NCBI GenBank assembly: GCA_040755535.1
Contig: JBFMAV010000126.1
Location: forward strand, 1-5,093
Direction: 5' to 3'
DNA length: 5,093 nucleotides
Source of the DNA: Aquabacter sp040755535
Lineage (GTDB): Bacteria > Pseudomonadota > Alphaproteobacteria > Rhizobiales > Xanthobacteraceae
In this document: positions 1-5,093 of the stretch, piece after piece
Layout: each line of letters starts with the position of its first letter
Position numbering within the stretch: the first letter of the stretch is position 1
Position numbers and translations under genes: made by a program
The notes under the pieces: generated by a model
The model's database searches: none
Told to the model about the DNA's origin: nothing
The model's input: the letters and a program-made list of their open reading frames with translations, nothing else

Positions 1-1
1 C

Positions 2-3000
2 TGGCCCCCGACCCCTGCCCCTGGACAGATCAACGGCGGCGGCGGCGGCGGCGGCAGCTTCGGCGGCGGTGGCGGCGGCGGCGGGGCAGGGCTTGTGATA
101 ACCACGAGCCTGTCATCCGCTACGATCACGAACACGATTGCCGGCGGTGCGGGTGGCGGTGGCGGCGGCGGTGGTACCTCATCGATGGGAACCGCCATAA
201 ACGGCTCAGATGGCGGCAATGGCGGAACCGGGCTGTTGCTGAACAATCTGGGGACTTCGAGCATTACCGTGACGGATGGCATTGTCGGCGGCGGCGGCGG
301 CGGTGGCGGCAATGGTGGGCCGGTCGGCGGCGATGGCGGAAACGGCGCGCGCGGCATTTCGGTTGAGAATAATTTCGGGCGCGTGTCCTTGACGATTTCA
401 GGCAGTGTCTCGGGCGGCGATGGTGGCGCGGCGGGAACTGGTGCCAGTCCCGGCACCGCAGGCGCCGGTGGCGTGGGGATTTCCGGCGGCAATCTGGCCG
501 TCACGGTGACGGCGACCGGCGTGGTCGAAGGCGGTCGTGTCGGCGGCTCCACGCGCGCCCTGGCGATTGATTTCACGAGCGGCAGCAACGTCCTCACGCT
601 GGAGACGGACTCACGACTTAACGGCGGGATCGGCGTGTCCGGTGTCTCCACCTCGCTCGAATTCGCGCAGAACACGGACTATACGCTCTCGAGCGTCATC
701 AGCGGAAACGGAACCATAACGAAGACCGGAACGGGCGTGCTCACGCTCGCCGCCTCCAACACGTTTTCCGGCGCCTACGTCTTGAATGCCGGGACATTGA
801 GCGTCTCGTCCACCAGCAGCCTGTCTTCGGCTTCCCGAATCCGGATCGAGGGCGGGACGCTCCGGTCTTCGGGAAACATCGCCTATAGCGGACCGGTCTC
901 TCTCCGGGCGGGCTCAACCAGCACCATCTCCGTGACCTCCTCCGTGCTGACACTGACCGGATCCGTCTCCGGCGGCGGCCTCACGAAGAGCGGAGCCGGG
1001 AATTTGACCCTGTCCGCGACCAATACCTACACCGGCGACACGACCATCACTGGCGGCAACGTATCTGTCTCGAACACGGCTCAATTGGGATCGGCAAGCA
1101 ACGCCATCATCCTGGACGGGGGAACCCTCACTCTCAGCGGGGCGTCGCAGGTCTCGTCGCGCACGATGGAGGTGGGCGCGGGGAACGGGGCCCTCAATCT
1201 TGGTACAGGCGCATCCTGGACCTTTTCCGGGTCCTTGACCGGCAGCGGCCGACTCTCAAAGTTGGGTACGGGAACGCTCGCAATGTCCGGCGACCTTTCC
1301 ACCTTCACGGGTGGATTGGTAACGTTTGGCGGCGCCCTCTCTCTCCAAGGCACTGCAAGCTTCGCGACCGCGTCTTCCGTCACCGTTAATGGCGGTTTCG
1401 ACATATCCGCGATCACGGCGGCTGACACGTCGATCAAGAATCTGACGGGCAATTCGTTTGGATTTCTAACGCTGGGAGCGAAGGATCTGACGATCGCCCA
1501 GACCGGGGCCGGAACCTATATCGGCCAGTTCAACGGGTCGGGAGACATCACCAAGGAAGGAACCGGGACGCTTACTCTGCAGGGAACGAGCACGACCTAT
1601 ACGGGGGCCTTCAGAGTGGCCGAGGGCGCGCTCGAAATGTCAAAGCCGAGTGCGTCCATCACGCCCACCCTGGGCGGCTCCCTCGAGGTGGCGAATGGCG
1701 CCAGCTTGATCGCGTCGGGCGGCAGGGTCGTCGGTGCGGTGACCGTGCGCGACGGGGGAACGCTCTCAAGCGGGCAGAGTTCGGGCGGTCTTTCGGCAGG
1801 CTCCCTGCTGCTGGAGAGCGGCGCCATCACCGCCGTCAATCTCTCCAATCCTCTCGCCTCCAGCGCCGTCTTCGCCGTGACGGACACCACGGCGGGCGCG
1901 CTCACCGTGGACGGCACGCTCAATGTCACCCGCGCGCCGGGCTACGGCGTCGGCGTCTATCGCATCTTCTCCAGCGCGGGCACGCTGACGGACAACGGCC
2001 TCGCGCTCGGGACCGTGCCGGTCGTGTCGGGGCTTCAGACGGCGCTGGATATCGGCGCGCAGGCGGTGGACCTTCAGGTCACCACAGGCGGGGGCGGCGA
2101 CCTGCAATATTGGAGTGCCAACGGCACCAGCCGGGGCGGCAGCGGAAGCTGGACCAGCGCCAATGTGTGGCTCTATCCGGACGGCTCCACCGGGACGTGG
2201 GGCGGGAAGACCGGCGTGTTCGACGGCACGGCGGGCTCGGTCACCATCCAGGGCGCGCAGGCGTTCGAAACAGTGGAATTCCTCACCACCGGCTACACTC
2301 TCCTCGCGGGTGCCGGCGGATCACTCGATCTTGGGACGGGTGGGCGCGTCTGGGCGGAAGGCGCGGACGTGACCGCAACCATTTCGGCGCCCATCACCGG
2401 CAGCGGGGCGCTCACCAAGATCGGCAGCGGAACGGTCATCCTCACCGGCGCGAACACCTACCAGGGGGGAACCGTCCTCTCCGCCGGCACGCTCCAGGTG
2501 AATGAGGATTCCGCGCTGGGCGCCGCCTCGGGCGGCCTCACCTTCGACGGCGGCACGCTCAAGCTTACCAGCGCCATGACGAGCACGCGCGACGTGGCCC
2601 TGCTTTCCGGCGGCGGCACGCTGAGCTGGAGCGGGGCGGACACGCTCATGATGTCGGGCGTCATTTCCGGCGCCGGCGCCCTCACCTTGAGCGGCGGCGG
2701 TCTGTTTTCCCTCGCCAACGCCAACAGCTATGCGGGCGGAACCCTGGTCACCGGCGGCAGCACGCTGGCGGTGGGCGACGACAGCAGCCTCGGCGCCGCC
2801 TCGGGCACGCTCACCTTGTCCGGTGCCACCCTGGCCGCCTATGCCGCGTTCGATCCCTTCACCATCGCCCGCAACATGATGCTGGAGGGCTCCGAAAATG
2901 TCCTGTCCATCGACACGACACTCACGCTCTCGGGCACCGTGTCGGGCACCGGCGGATTCCTATCGAACGGCACGGGAACGCTCGTTCTGGCCGGCGTCAA

Positions 3001-5092
3001 CAGCTATGAGGGCGGCACCACCATCGTTTCGGGAACGGTGCAGGTCGCGAACGACGCCAATCTCGGCGCGGCCTCCGGCGGGCTGACATTGGCCGGCGGC
3101 ATGCTCGCCACAACGGCGAGCTTCGAAAGCGCCCGCGCAATTACCCTCGCTTCGGGCGTGGGAACCGTCTCCCCCGCTGCCGCCACCAGCCTGACCCTCA
3201 GCGGCGACATCTCCGGCAGCGGTGCCTTGGTGAAGGAGGGGGCGGGGACGCTCATCCTCACCGGCACCAATACCTATACTGGCGGCACCACCATCACTGC
3301 CGGCACGCTGCAGATCGGCAACGGCGGCACCACGGGCTCCATTGTTGGCGATGTGGTGAACAATGCGAGCCTCGTCTTCAACCGCTCGGATACCTACGCC
3401 TTCCCGGGCAATATCACCGGAACGGGGTCGGTGACCTTCATCGGCGGAACCGTGCTGTTCGCCTCGCCCGGCGCCTATACCGGCCCGATCCTGGTGGAGA
3501 ATGGCCGCGTGGCGCTGGAGGATGGCGCGGTGAGTTCCTCCGTCTTCACCGTGGGCAGTGGCGGCGTCATCGCCGGCAACGGCACCATCGGCGGTCTGGT
3601 GGTGGAGACCGGGGGCACGGCGGCGCCGGGCAATTCGCCGGGCACCATCGCGGTGAACGGCACCGTCGCCTTCAATTCCGGCTCCGTGTATCGCGTGGAC
3701 GTGACGCCGACGGGCCAGCACGATCTCATCACCGCGACGGGGGCGGTGACCATCCATAACGGGGCCTCGGTTCTGGTGGTCGCGGAGCCGGGCGTCTATG
3801 CGGCGCAGAGCAGCTACGCCATCCTCACCACCACGGGCCAGCTCACCGGCACCTTTGGTTCGGTGACGAGCGACTATATCTTCCTCACGCCCTCGCTCAG
3901 CTATGACGCGCAGAATGTCTATCTGACGCTGGCCTATAACGCCCAGTCGGCGCCGCTGTTCGCGGCCTATGCGCAGACGCCGAACCAGCTGGCAACGGCG
4001 ACGGGGGCGCAGGCGCTGGGGCTTGGCAACGGCGTGTTCGATGCCCTGCTGACCCAGTCGGCCGCGTCCATGCCCGGCGCCCTCAACGCTTTGTCCGGCG
4101 AGGCCTATGCCTCGGTGGACAGCGTGATCCAGCAGCAATCCATCTATGTGCGCGAGGCGGTGGGGGCGCGGCTGCGGGCCTCGGTGGGCGCGCCGGGGGC
4201 CGGGGCGCTCGGCTATGCCGCGCAGGCCGGCGGGCCGCAGACGGCGCGCCTCGGGGCGGGCCTCACCCCCACCTTGTGGGCGCAGGGCTATGGCGGCTGG
4301 GGCACCACTTTTTCCAACGGCAATGCCGCCAGCATCACCAACAGCCTCGGCGGCTTCCTGATGGGCGCCGACGTGGCGCTCGCGCCCAATGCCCGGGCCG
4401 GCCTGTTCGCGGGCTTCAGCCAGTCGCAGTTCGAGGTGTCGGATCGCGCCTCCACCGGCTCCATGGACAATTACGACCTCGGCGCCTATGCGGGCGCCCA
4501 GTTCGGCGCGCTCGCGCTGCGGGGCGGCGCCTCCTACAGCTGGCACGACGTGTCGCTGGCCCGCACCATCGCCTTCCCAGGGTTCGCGGCGGCGAGCGAG
4601 GGGGGCTATACCACCGGCACGACGCAGGTGTTCGGCGAGGTGGGCTATGACGTGTCGCTGGGCGGCGTCGCGTTCGAGCCCTTCGCGGGCCTCGCTTATG
4701 TGAATGTGTCGGGCGGCAGCCTGTTGGAAGGCGGGGGCTCGGCGGCGGCGCTGAGCGTGGATCTGGACGGCATGAGCACGCTCTATTCGACGCTGGGCGT
4801 GCGGGCGGCGACGAGCATCGCCGTGAATGGCCGCTCGCTGACCCCGAGCCTGACGCTCGGCTGGCAGCACGCCTTCGGCGACACGACGCCGACCGCCAGC
4901 ATGCGGTTTGCCGGCGGGACGCTGCCGTTCCAGGTGTCGGGCGTTCCCATCGCGGAGGACGCGCTGCTGGTCGAGGCGGGCCTGTCCTACGCGCTCTCGG
5001 ACGCGGCGTCGCTGGCCGTCTCCTATAGCGGCCAGCTTGCCGCCACCGCATCCCAGAACGCGCTCACCGCCCAGTTCGCGCTGAAGTTCTGA
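2..5092 (+). CDS. Large autotransporter (type Va secretion), PATR-repeat beta-helix passenger with C-terminal beta-barrel; 5' partial
   Basis: This gene encodes a self-secreting outer-membrane and surface protein. In order it shows a Gly-rich N-terminal region, two blocks of PATR-type beta-helix repeats separated by a passenger-end-like module, a terminal passenger module, a helical linker, and a 12-stranded autotransporter barrel (Pfam autotransporter family) ending in Phe. No cysteine is visible anywhere, which is usual for autotransporter passengers. The frame is open upstream of the GTG at 95 to the window edge and reads W-P-P-T-P-A-P-G-Q-I-N followed by Gly runs that match the downstream pattern. 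No signal peptide follows base 95, so the real start is outside the window. About 1,696 residues are visible, at the large end for this family. No catalytic motif was recognised in the passenger; adhesion or biofilm function is inference only. The gene fills the window, so operon context cannot be judged. Confidence 0.95.
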   Translation, partial: WPPTPAPGQINGGGGGGGSFGGGGGGGGAGLVITTSLSSATITNTIAGGAGGGGGGGGTSSMGTAINGSDGGNGGTGLLLNNLGTSSITVTDGIVGGGGGGGGNGGPVGGDGGNGARGISVENNFGRVSLTISGSVSGGDGGAAGTGASPGTAGAGGVGISGGNLAVTVTATGVVEGGRVGGSTRALAIDFTSGSNVLTLETDSRLNGGIGVSGVSTSLEFAQNTDYTLSSVISGNGTITKTGTGVLTLAASNTFSGAYVLNAGTLSVSSTSSLSSASRIRIEGGTLRSSGNIAYSGPVSLRAGSTSTISVTSSVLTLTGSVSGGGLTKSGAGNLTLSATNTYTGDTTITGGNVSVSNTAQLGSASNAIILDGGTLTLSGASQVSSRTMEVGAGNGALNLGTGASWTFSGSLTGSGRLSKLGTGTLAMSGDLSTFTGGLVTFGGALSLQGTASFATASSVTVNGGFDISAITAADTSIKNLTGNSFGFLTLGAKDLTIAQTGAGTYIGQFNGSGDITKEGTGTLTLQGTSTTYTGAFRVAEGALEMSKPSASITPTLGGSLEVANGASLIASGGRVVGAVTVRDGGTLSSGQSSGGLSAGSLLLESGAITAVNLSNPLASSAVFAVTDTTAGALTVDGTLNVTRAPGYGVGVYRIFSSAGTLTDNGLALGTVPVVSGLQTALDIGAQAVDLQVTTGGGGDLQYWSANGTSRGGSGSWTSANVWLYPDGSTGTWGGKTGVFDGTAGSVTIQGAQAFETVEFLTTGYTLLAGAGGSLDLGTGGRVWAEGADVTATISAPITGSGALTKIGSGTVILTGANTYQGGTVLSAGTLQVNEDSALGAASGGLTFDGGTLKLTSAMTSTRDVALLSGGGTLSWSGADTLMMSGVISGAGALTLSGGGLFSLANANSYAGGTLVTGGSTLAVGDDSSLGAASGTLTLSGATLAAYAAFDPFTIARNMMLEGSENVLSIDTTLTLSGTVSGTGGFLSNGTGTLVLAGVNSYEGGTTIVSGTVQVANDANLGAASGGLTLAGGMLATTASFESARAITLASGVGTVSPAAATSLTLSGDISGSGALVKEGAGTLILTGTNTYTGGTTITAGTLQIGNGGTTGSIVGDVVNNASLVFNRSDTYAFPGNITGTGSVTFIGGTVLFASPGAYTGPILVENGRVALEDGAVSSSVFTVGSGGVIAGNGTIGGLVVETGGTAAPGNSPGTIAVNGTVAFNSGSVYRVDVTPTGQHDLITATGAVTIHNGASVLVVAEPGVYAAQSSYAILTTTGQLTGTFGSVTSDYIFLTPSLSYDAQNVYLTLAYNAQSAPLFAAYAQTPNQLATATGAQALGLGNGVFDALLTQSAASMPGALNALSGEAYASVDSVIQQQSIYVREAVGARLRASVGAPGAGALGYAAQAGGPQTARLGAGLTPTLWAQGYGGWGTTFSNGNAASITNSLGGFLMGADVALAPNARAGLFAGFSQSQFEVSDRASTGSMDNYDLGAYAGAQFGALALRGGASYSWHDVSLARTIAFPGFAAASEGGYTTGTTQVFGEVGYDVSLGGVAFEPFAGLAYVNVSGGSLLEGGGSAAALSVDLDGMSTLYSTLGVRAATSIAVNGRSLTPSLTLGWQHAFGDTTPTASMRFAGGTLPFQVSGVPIAEDALLVEAGLSYALSDAASLAVSYSGQLAATASQNALTAQFALKF
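35..85 (+). repeat. In-frame GGC trinucleotide runs (poly-Gly)
   Basis: Seven perfect GGC codons run from 35 to 55, are interrupted by AGC TTC (Ser-Phe), and are followed by eight Gly codons from 62 to 85, mostly GGC with one GGT and one GGG. The perfect 21-base run is the longest pure trinucleotide run in the window. A change of whole triplets would lengthen or shorten the Gly loop without breaking the frame. Confidence 0.85.
152..175 (+). repeat. Poly-Gly codon run (8 Gly, mixed GGC/GGT)
   Basis: Eight consecutive Gly codons, a mixture of GGC and GGT, form the Gly loop of the second N-terminal unit. The interruptions by GGT make it less prone to slippage than the run at 35-55. Confidence 0.8.
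287..310 (+). repeat. Poly-Gly codon run (8 Gly, five pure GGC)
   Basis: Five GGC codons, one GGT and two more GGC codons encode eight glycines directly after the I-V that closes the second strand segment. The position is equivalent to the Gly runs of the neighbouring units. Confidence 0.8.
542..691 (+). other. Connecting segment between Gly-rich region and PATR block
   Basis: Residues about 150-199. It reads as alternating hydrophobic and polar beta-strand segments, including AIDFTSGSNVLTLETDSRLNG and the lead-in NTDYTLSS just before the first PATR unit. Segments of this kind commonly precede the first PATR repeat in large autotransporters. It probably forms the first regular rungs of the beta-helix. 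It has no enzymatic motif. Confidence 0.6.
692..1717 (+). repeat. PATR-type passenger repeat block A, four units
   Basis: Four units begin at 692, 962, 1232 and 1526. The first two are exactly 270 bases (90 residues), the third 294 bases (98 residues), and the fourth about 64 residues before it gives way to the next module. Each opens with an SG.G..TK.G.G.L.L motif (TITKTGTGVLTL, LTKSGAGNLTL, LSKLGTGTLAM, ITKEGTGTLTL), followed by a Y/F-[TS]-G strand and a gGxLxV strand. This matches the passenger-associated transport repeat of autotransporters, thought to aid export and beta-helix folding. Units 1 and 2 also carry the conserved spacer L[GS]SAS...I.GGTL. Confidence 0.85.
1718..2080 (+). other. 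Internal passenger-end-like module
   Basis: Residues 542-662, 121 residues. It aligns by eye along its whole length with the true passenger end at 3575-3940 (122 residues). Matching landmarks in order are: VGAVTVRDGGTLSSGQSSG against IGGLVVETGGTAAPGNSPG; ALTVDGTLNVTRAPGYGVG against AVTIHNGASVLVVAEPGVY; YRIFSSAGTLTDNGLALG against YAILTTTGQLTGTFG; and LQTALDIGAQAVDLQV against LTPSLSYDAQNVYLTL. In typical alphaproteobacterial autotransporters a module of this kind occurs once, just before the barrel linker, where it caps the beta-helix and probably nucleates folding. Here an extra copy lies in mid-passenger. Confidence 0.75.
2102..2389 (+). other. Trp-rich connecting module opening the second passenger half
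   Basis: Residues 670-765. It begins LQYWSANGTS, continues through GSW, NVW and GTWGG to GVFDGTAGSVTI, then FETVEFLTTGYTLL, and ends just before a PATR unit. Five of the protein's few tryptophans fall here. The arrangement W...G.W....W......W......FDG.AG.VT, followed by a hydrophobic GY.L strand, is a familiar lead-in to PATR repeats in large autotransporters, so it reads as the start of a fresh beta-helix segment. Whether it binds anything is unknown. Confidence 0.6.
2390..3574 (+). repeat. PATR-type passenger repeat block B, five units
   Basis: Units begin at 2390, 2660, 2936, 3206 and 3410, giving lengths of 90, 92, 90 and 68 residues, with a fifth unit that runs into the terminal module. 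The first and fourth are near-canonical PATRs (ALTKIGSGTVILTGANTYQGG and ALVKEGAGTLILTGTNTY followed by TGGTTI). Units 1 to 3 share the spacer LGAASG.LT followed by a Gly-rich L strand and close with a serine-glycine pair. The second, third and fifth units have lost the Lys of the TK.G motif. The fifth (NITGTGSVTFIGG) is degenerate. Together they form a continuous right-handed beta-helix by inference. Confidence 0.85.
3575..3940 (+). other. Passenger C-terminal (autochaperone-like) module
   Basis: Residues 1161-1282. It contains GNGTIGGLVVETGGTAAPGNSPGTI-type sequence: the GG.TAAPGNSPG.I.V motif, then the strand SVYRVDV, an ITATGAVTI strand, a YAILTTTGQLTGTFGSVTS segment and LTPSLSYDAQNVYLTL. 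This order is characteristic of the passenger end in alphaproteobacterial autotransporters and precedes the linker. It probably caps the beta-helix and starts folding outside the cell as the passenger emerges from the barrel; that role is taken from the family and is not shown here. Confidence 0.8.
3947..4276 (+). other. Linker with predicted pore-spanning helix
   Basis: Residues 1285-1394. It opens SAPLFAAYAQTPNQLATATGA, a stretch typical of the region between passenger and barrel. The part from F1315 to about S1363 (FDALLTQSAASMPGALNALS, then GEAYASVDSVIQQQS and YVREAVGARLRAS) is Ala/Leu-rich and helical in character. By family knowledge the segment entering the barrel from the passenger is an alpha-helix in the pore. 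About 30 Gly/Ala/Pro-rich residues follow before the first barrel strand. No clear passenger cleavage site was recognised, so release from the cell cannot be predicted. Confidence 0.7.
4277..5089 (+). other. Autotransporter beta-barrel translocator domain
   Basis: Residues 1395-1665, 271 residues, the usual length for the 12-stranded autotransporter barrel. It starts WAQGYGGWGTTFSNGNA and continues LGGFLMGADVALAPNARAGL, then FAGFSQSQFEVSDR, the NYDLGAYAGAQFGALALRGG strand pair, YSWHDVSLART, QVFGEVGYDVSLGGVAFEPF, AGLAYVNVSGG, LYSTLGVRAA, LTPSLTLGWQHAFGD and LLVEAGLSYALSDAASLAVS. Alternating hydrophobic and small or polar residues with aromatic girdle residues are evident throughout. The domain inserts in the outer membrane with BAM help and serves as the route for passenger export. 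It appears intact. Confidence 0.92.
5066..5089 (+). other. C-terminal outer-membrane insertion signal ending in Phe
   Basis: The last strand reads TAQFALKF and the protein ends in Phe, with hydrophobic residues at alternate positions (F, L, F counted back from the end). This is the classical C-terminal signature of outer-membrane barrel proteins recognised by the BAM complex. It confirms that the stop at 5090-5092 is the natural end and that the 3' end of the gene is complete. Confidence 0.8.
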
Positions 5093-5093
5093 C

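Larger units (their letters stand above)
35..541 (+). repeat. Glycine-rich N-terminal passenger region, about four units
   Basis: This coding region alternates glycine-rich stretches with short beta-strand-like segments. The strand segments start at L (92), L (233), I (356) and I (479), so spacings are 47, 41 and 41 residues. Each segment is about 20 residues long, carries T/V/I-rich alternation and ends in a GG pair (for example ITNTIAGG, ITVTDGIVGG, LTISGSVSGG, VTATGVVEGG). The likely structure is beta-helix rungs with long flexible Gly loops; this is inference. The units are diverged at the DNA level, so this is a protein repeat and not a recent tandem duplication. Confidence 0.75.

Noticed and set aside
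95..97. GTG as the start codon of the autotransporter, with purine-rich GGGGCAGGG just ahead.
   Set aside because: The purine stretch is part of a Gly codon run, the frame is open further upstream with matching repeat content, and no signal peptide follows.
35..310. A collagen-like domain in the Gly-rich region.
   Set aside because: Glycine does not fall at every third residue with Pro-rich partners. The pattern is poly-Gly runs alternating with beta-strand segments.
1081..2107. Three minus-strand frames of about 110 to 123 codons.
   Set aside because: They are rich in Pro, Val and Ala and antisense to clear PATR and passenger-end sequence, with no domain support.
2110..2505. Overlapping plus-strand frames of 131 and 85 codons in the Trp-rich module.
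   Set aside because: They are out-of-frame readings of the autotransporter with Arg/His-rich products and no ribosome binding site or family signature.
692..3574. A DNA-level tandem repeat or CRISPR-like array.
   Set aside because: The 270-base period is a protein repeat. Unit DNA is too diverged for a recent tandem duplication, and there are no short identical repeats with unique spacers.
2960..4870. A 636-codon open frame on the minus strand.
   Set aside because: It lies fully antisense to the second repeat block, terminal module and most of the barrel. Its product is Arg/His/Gly/Ala-rich without recognisable domains, as expected when GC-rich codons leave few stops on the opposite strand.
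4416..5051. A 211-codon minus-strand frame antisense to the barrel.
   Set aside because: It is extremely Arg/Pro/Ser-rich and low in complexity, a typical shadow of GC-rich coding DNA.
3961..5093. Terminator hairpins in GC-rich runs.
   Set aside because: GC-rich inverted matches are expected by chance here, none is followed by a T run, and all lie within coding sequence. Only one base follows the stop codon.

Overview
The window is almost entirely one gene on the + strand: a very large type Va (classical, monomeric) autotransporter. The reading frame is open from base 2, with no start inside the window, and ends at the TGA at 5090-5092, one base before the window ends. About 1,696 residues are visible. 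The true start codon, signal peptide, promoter and ribosome binding site lie upstream of base 1. Residue numbers below count from the GTG at base 95 as residue 1, so 31 further in-frame residues precede it.

Layout: a glycine-rich N-terminal passenger region built from about four repeated units with long GGC/GGT codon runs (about 35-541); a connecting segment (about 542-691); a first block of four beta-helix passenger repeats of the PATR type (692-1717); an internal module resembling the C-terminal end of a passenger (1718-2080); a Trp-rich connecting module (2102-2389); a second block of five PATR-type repeats (2390-3574); the genuine passenger-terminal module (3575-3940); a linker with a predicted helix (3947-4276); and a C-terminal 12-stranded beta-barrel translocator of about 271 residues ending in Phe (4277-5089).

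The expected path is Sec export, BAM-assisted barrel insertion, and display or release of the long beta-helical passenger at the cell surface. No protease, esterase or other enzymatic motif was recognised, so a surface adhesin or biofilm-type role is inferred, not shown.

The organism is probably a high-GC alphaproteobacterium, likely of the order Hyphomicrobiales. This rests on the style of the terminal module, linker and barrel and on the GC-rich codon use; genus cannot be told. The most interesting points are that the passenger looks like two autotransporter passengers joined end to end, that base composition changes close to that internal junction, and that the glycine-rich N-terminus is encoded by in-frame trinucleotide runs. 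No RNA gene, mobile element, CRISPR array or second protein-coding gene is supported.
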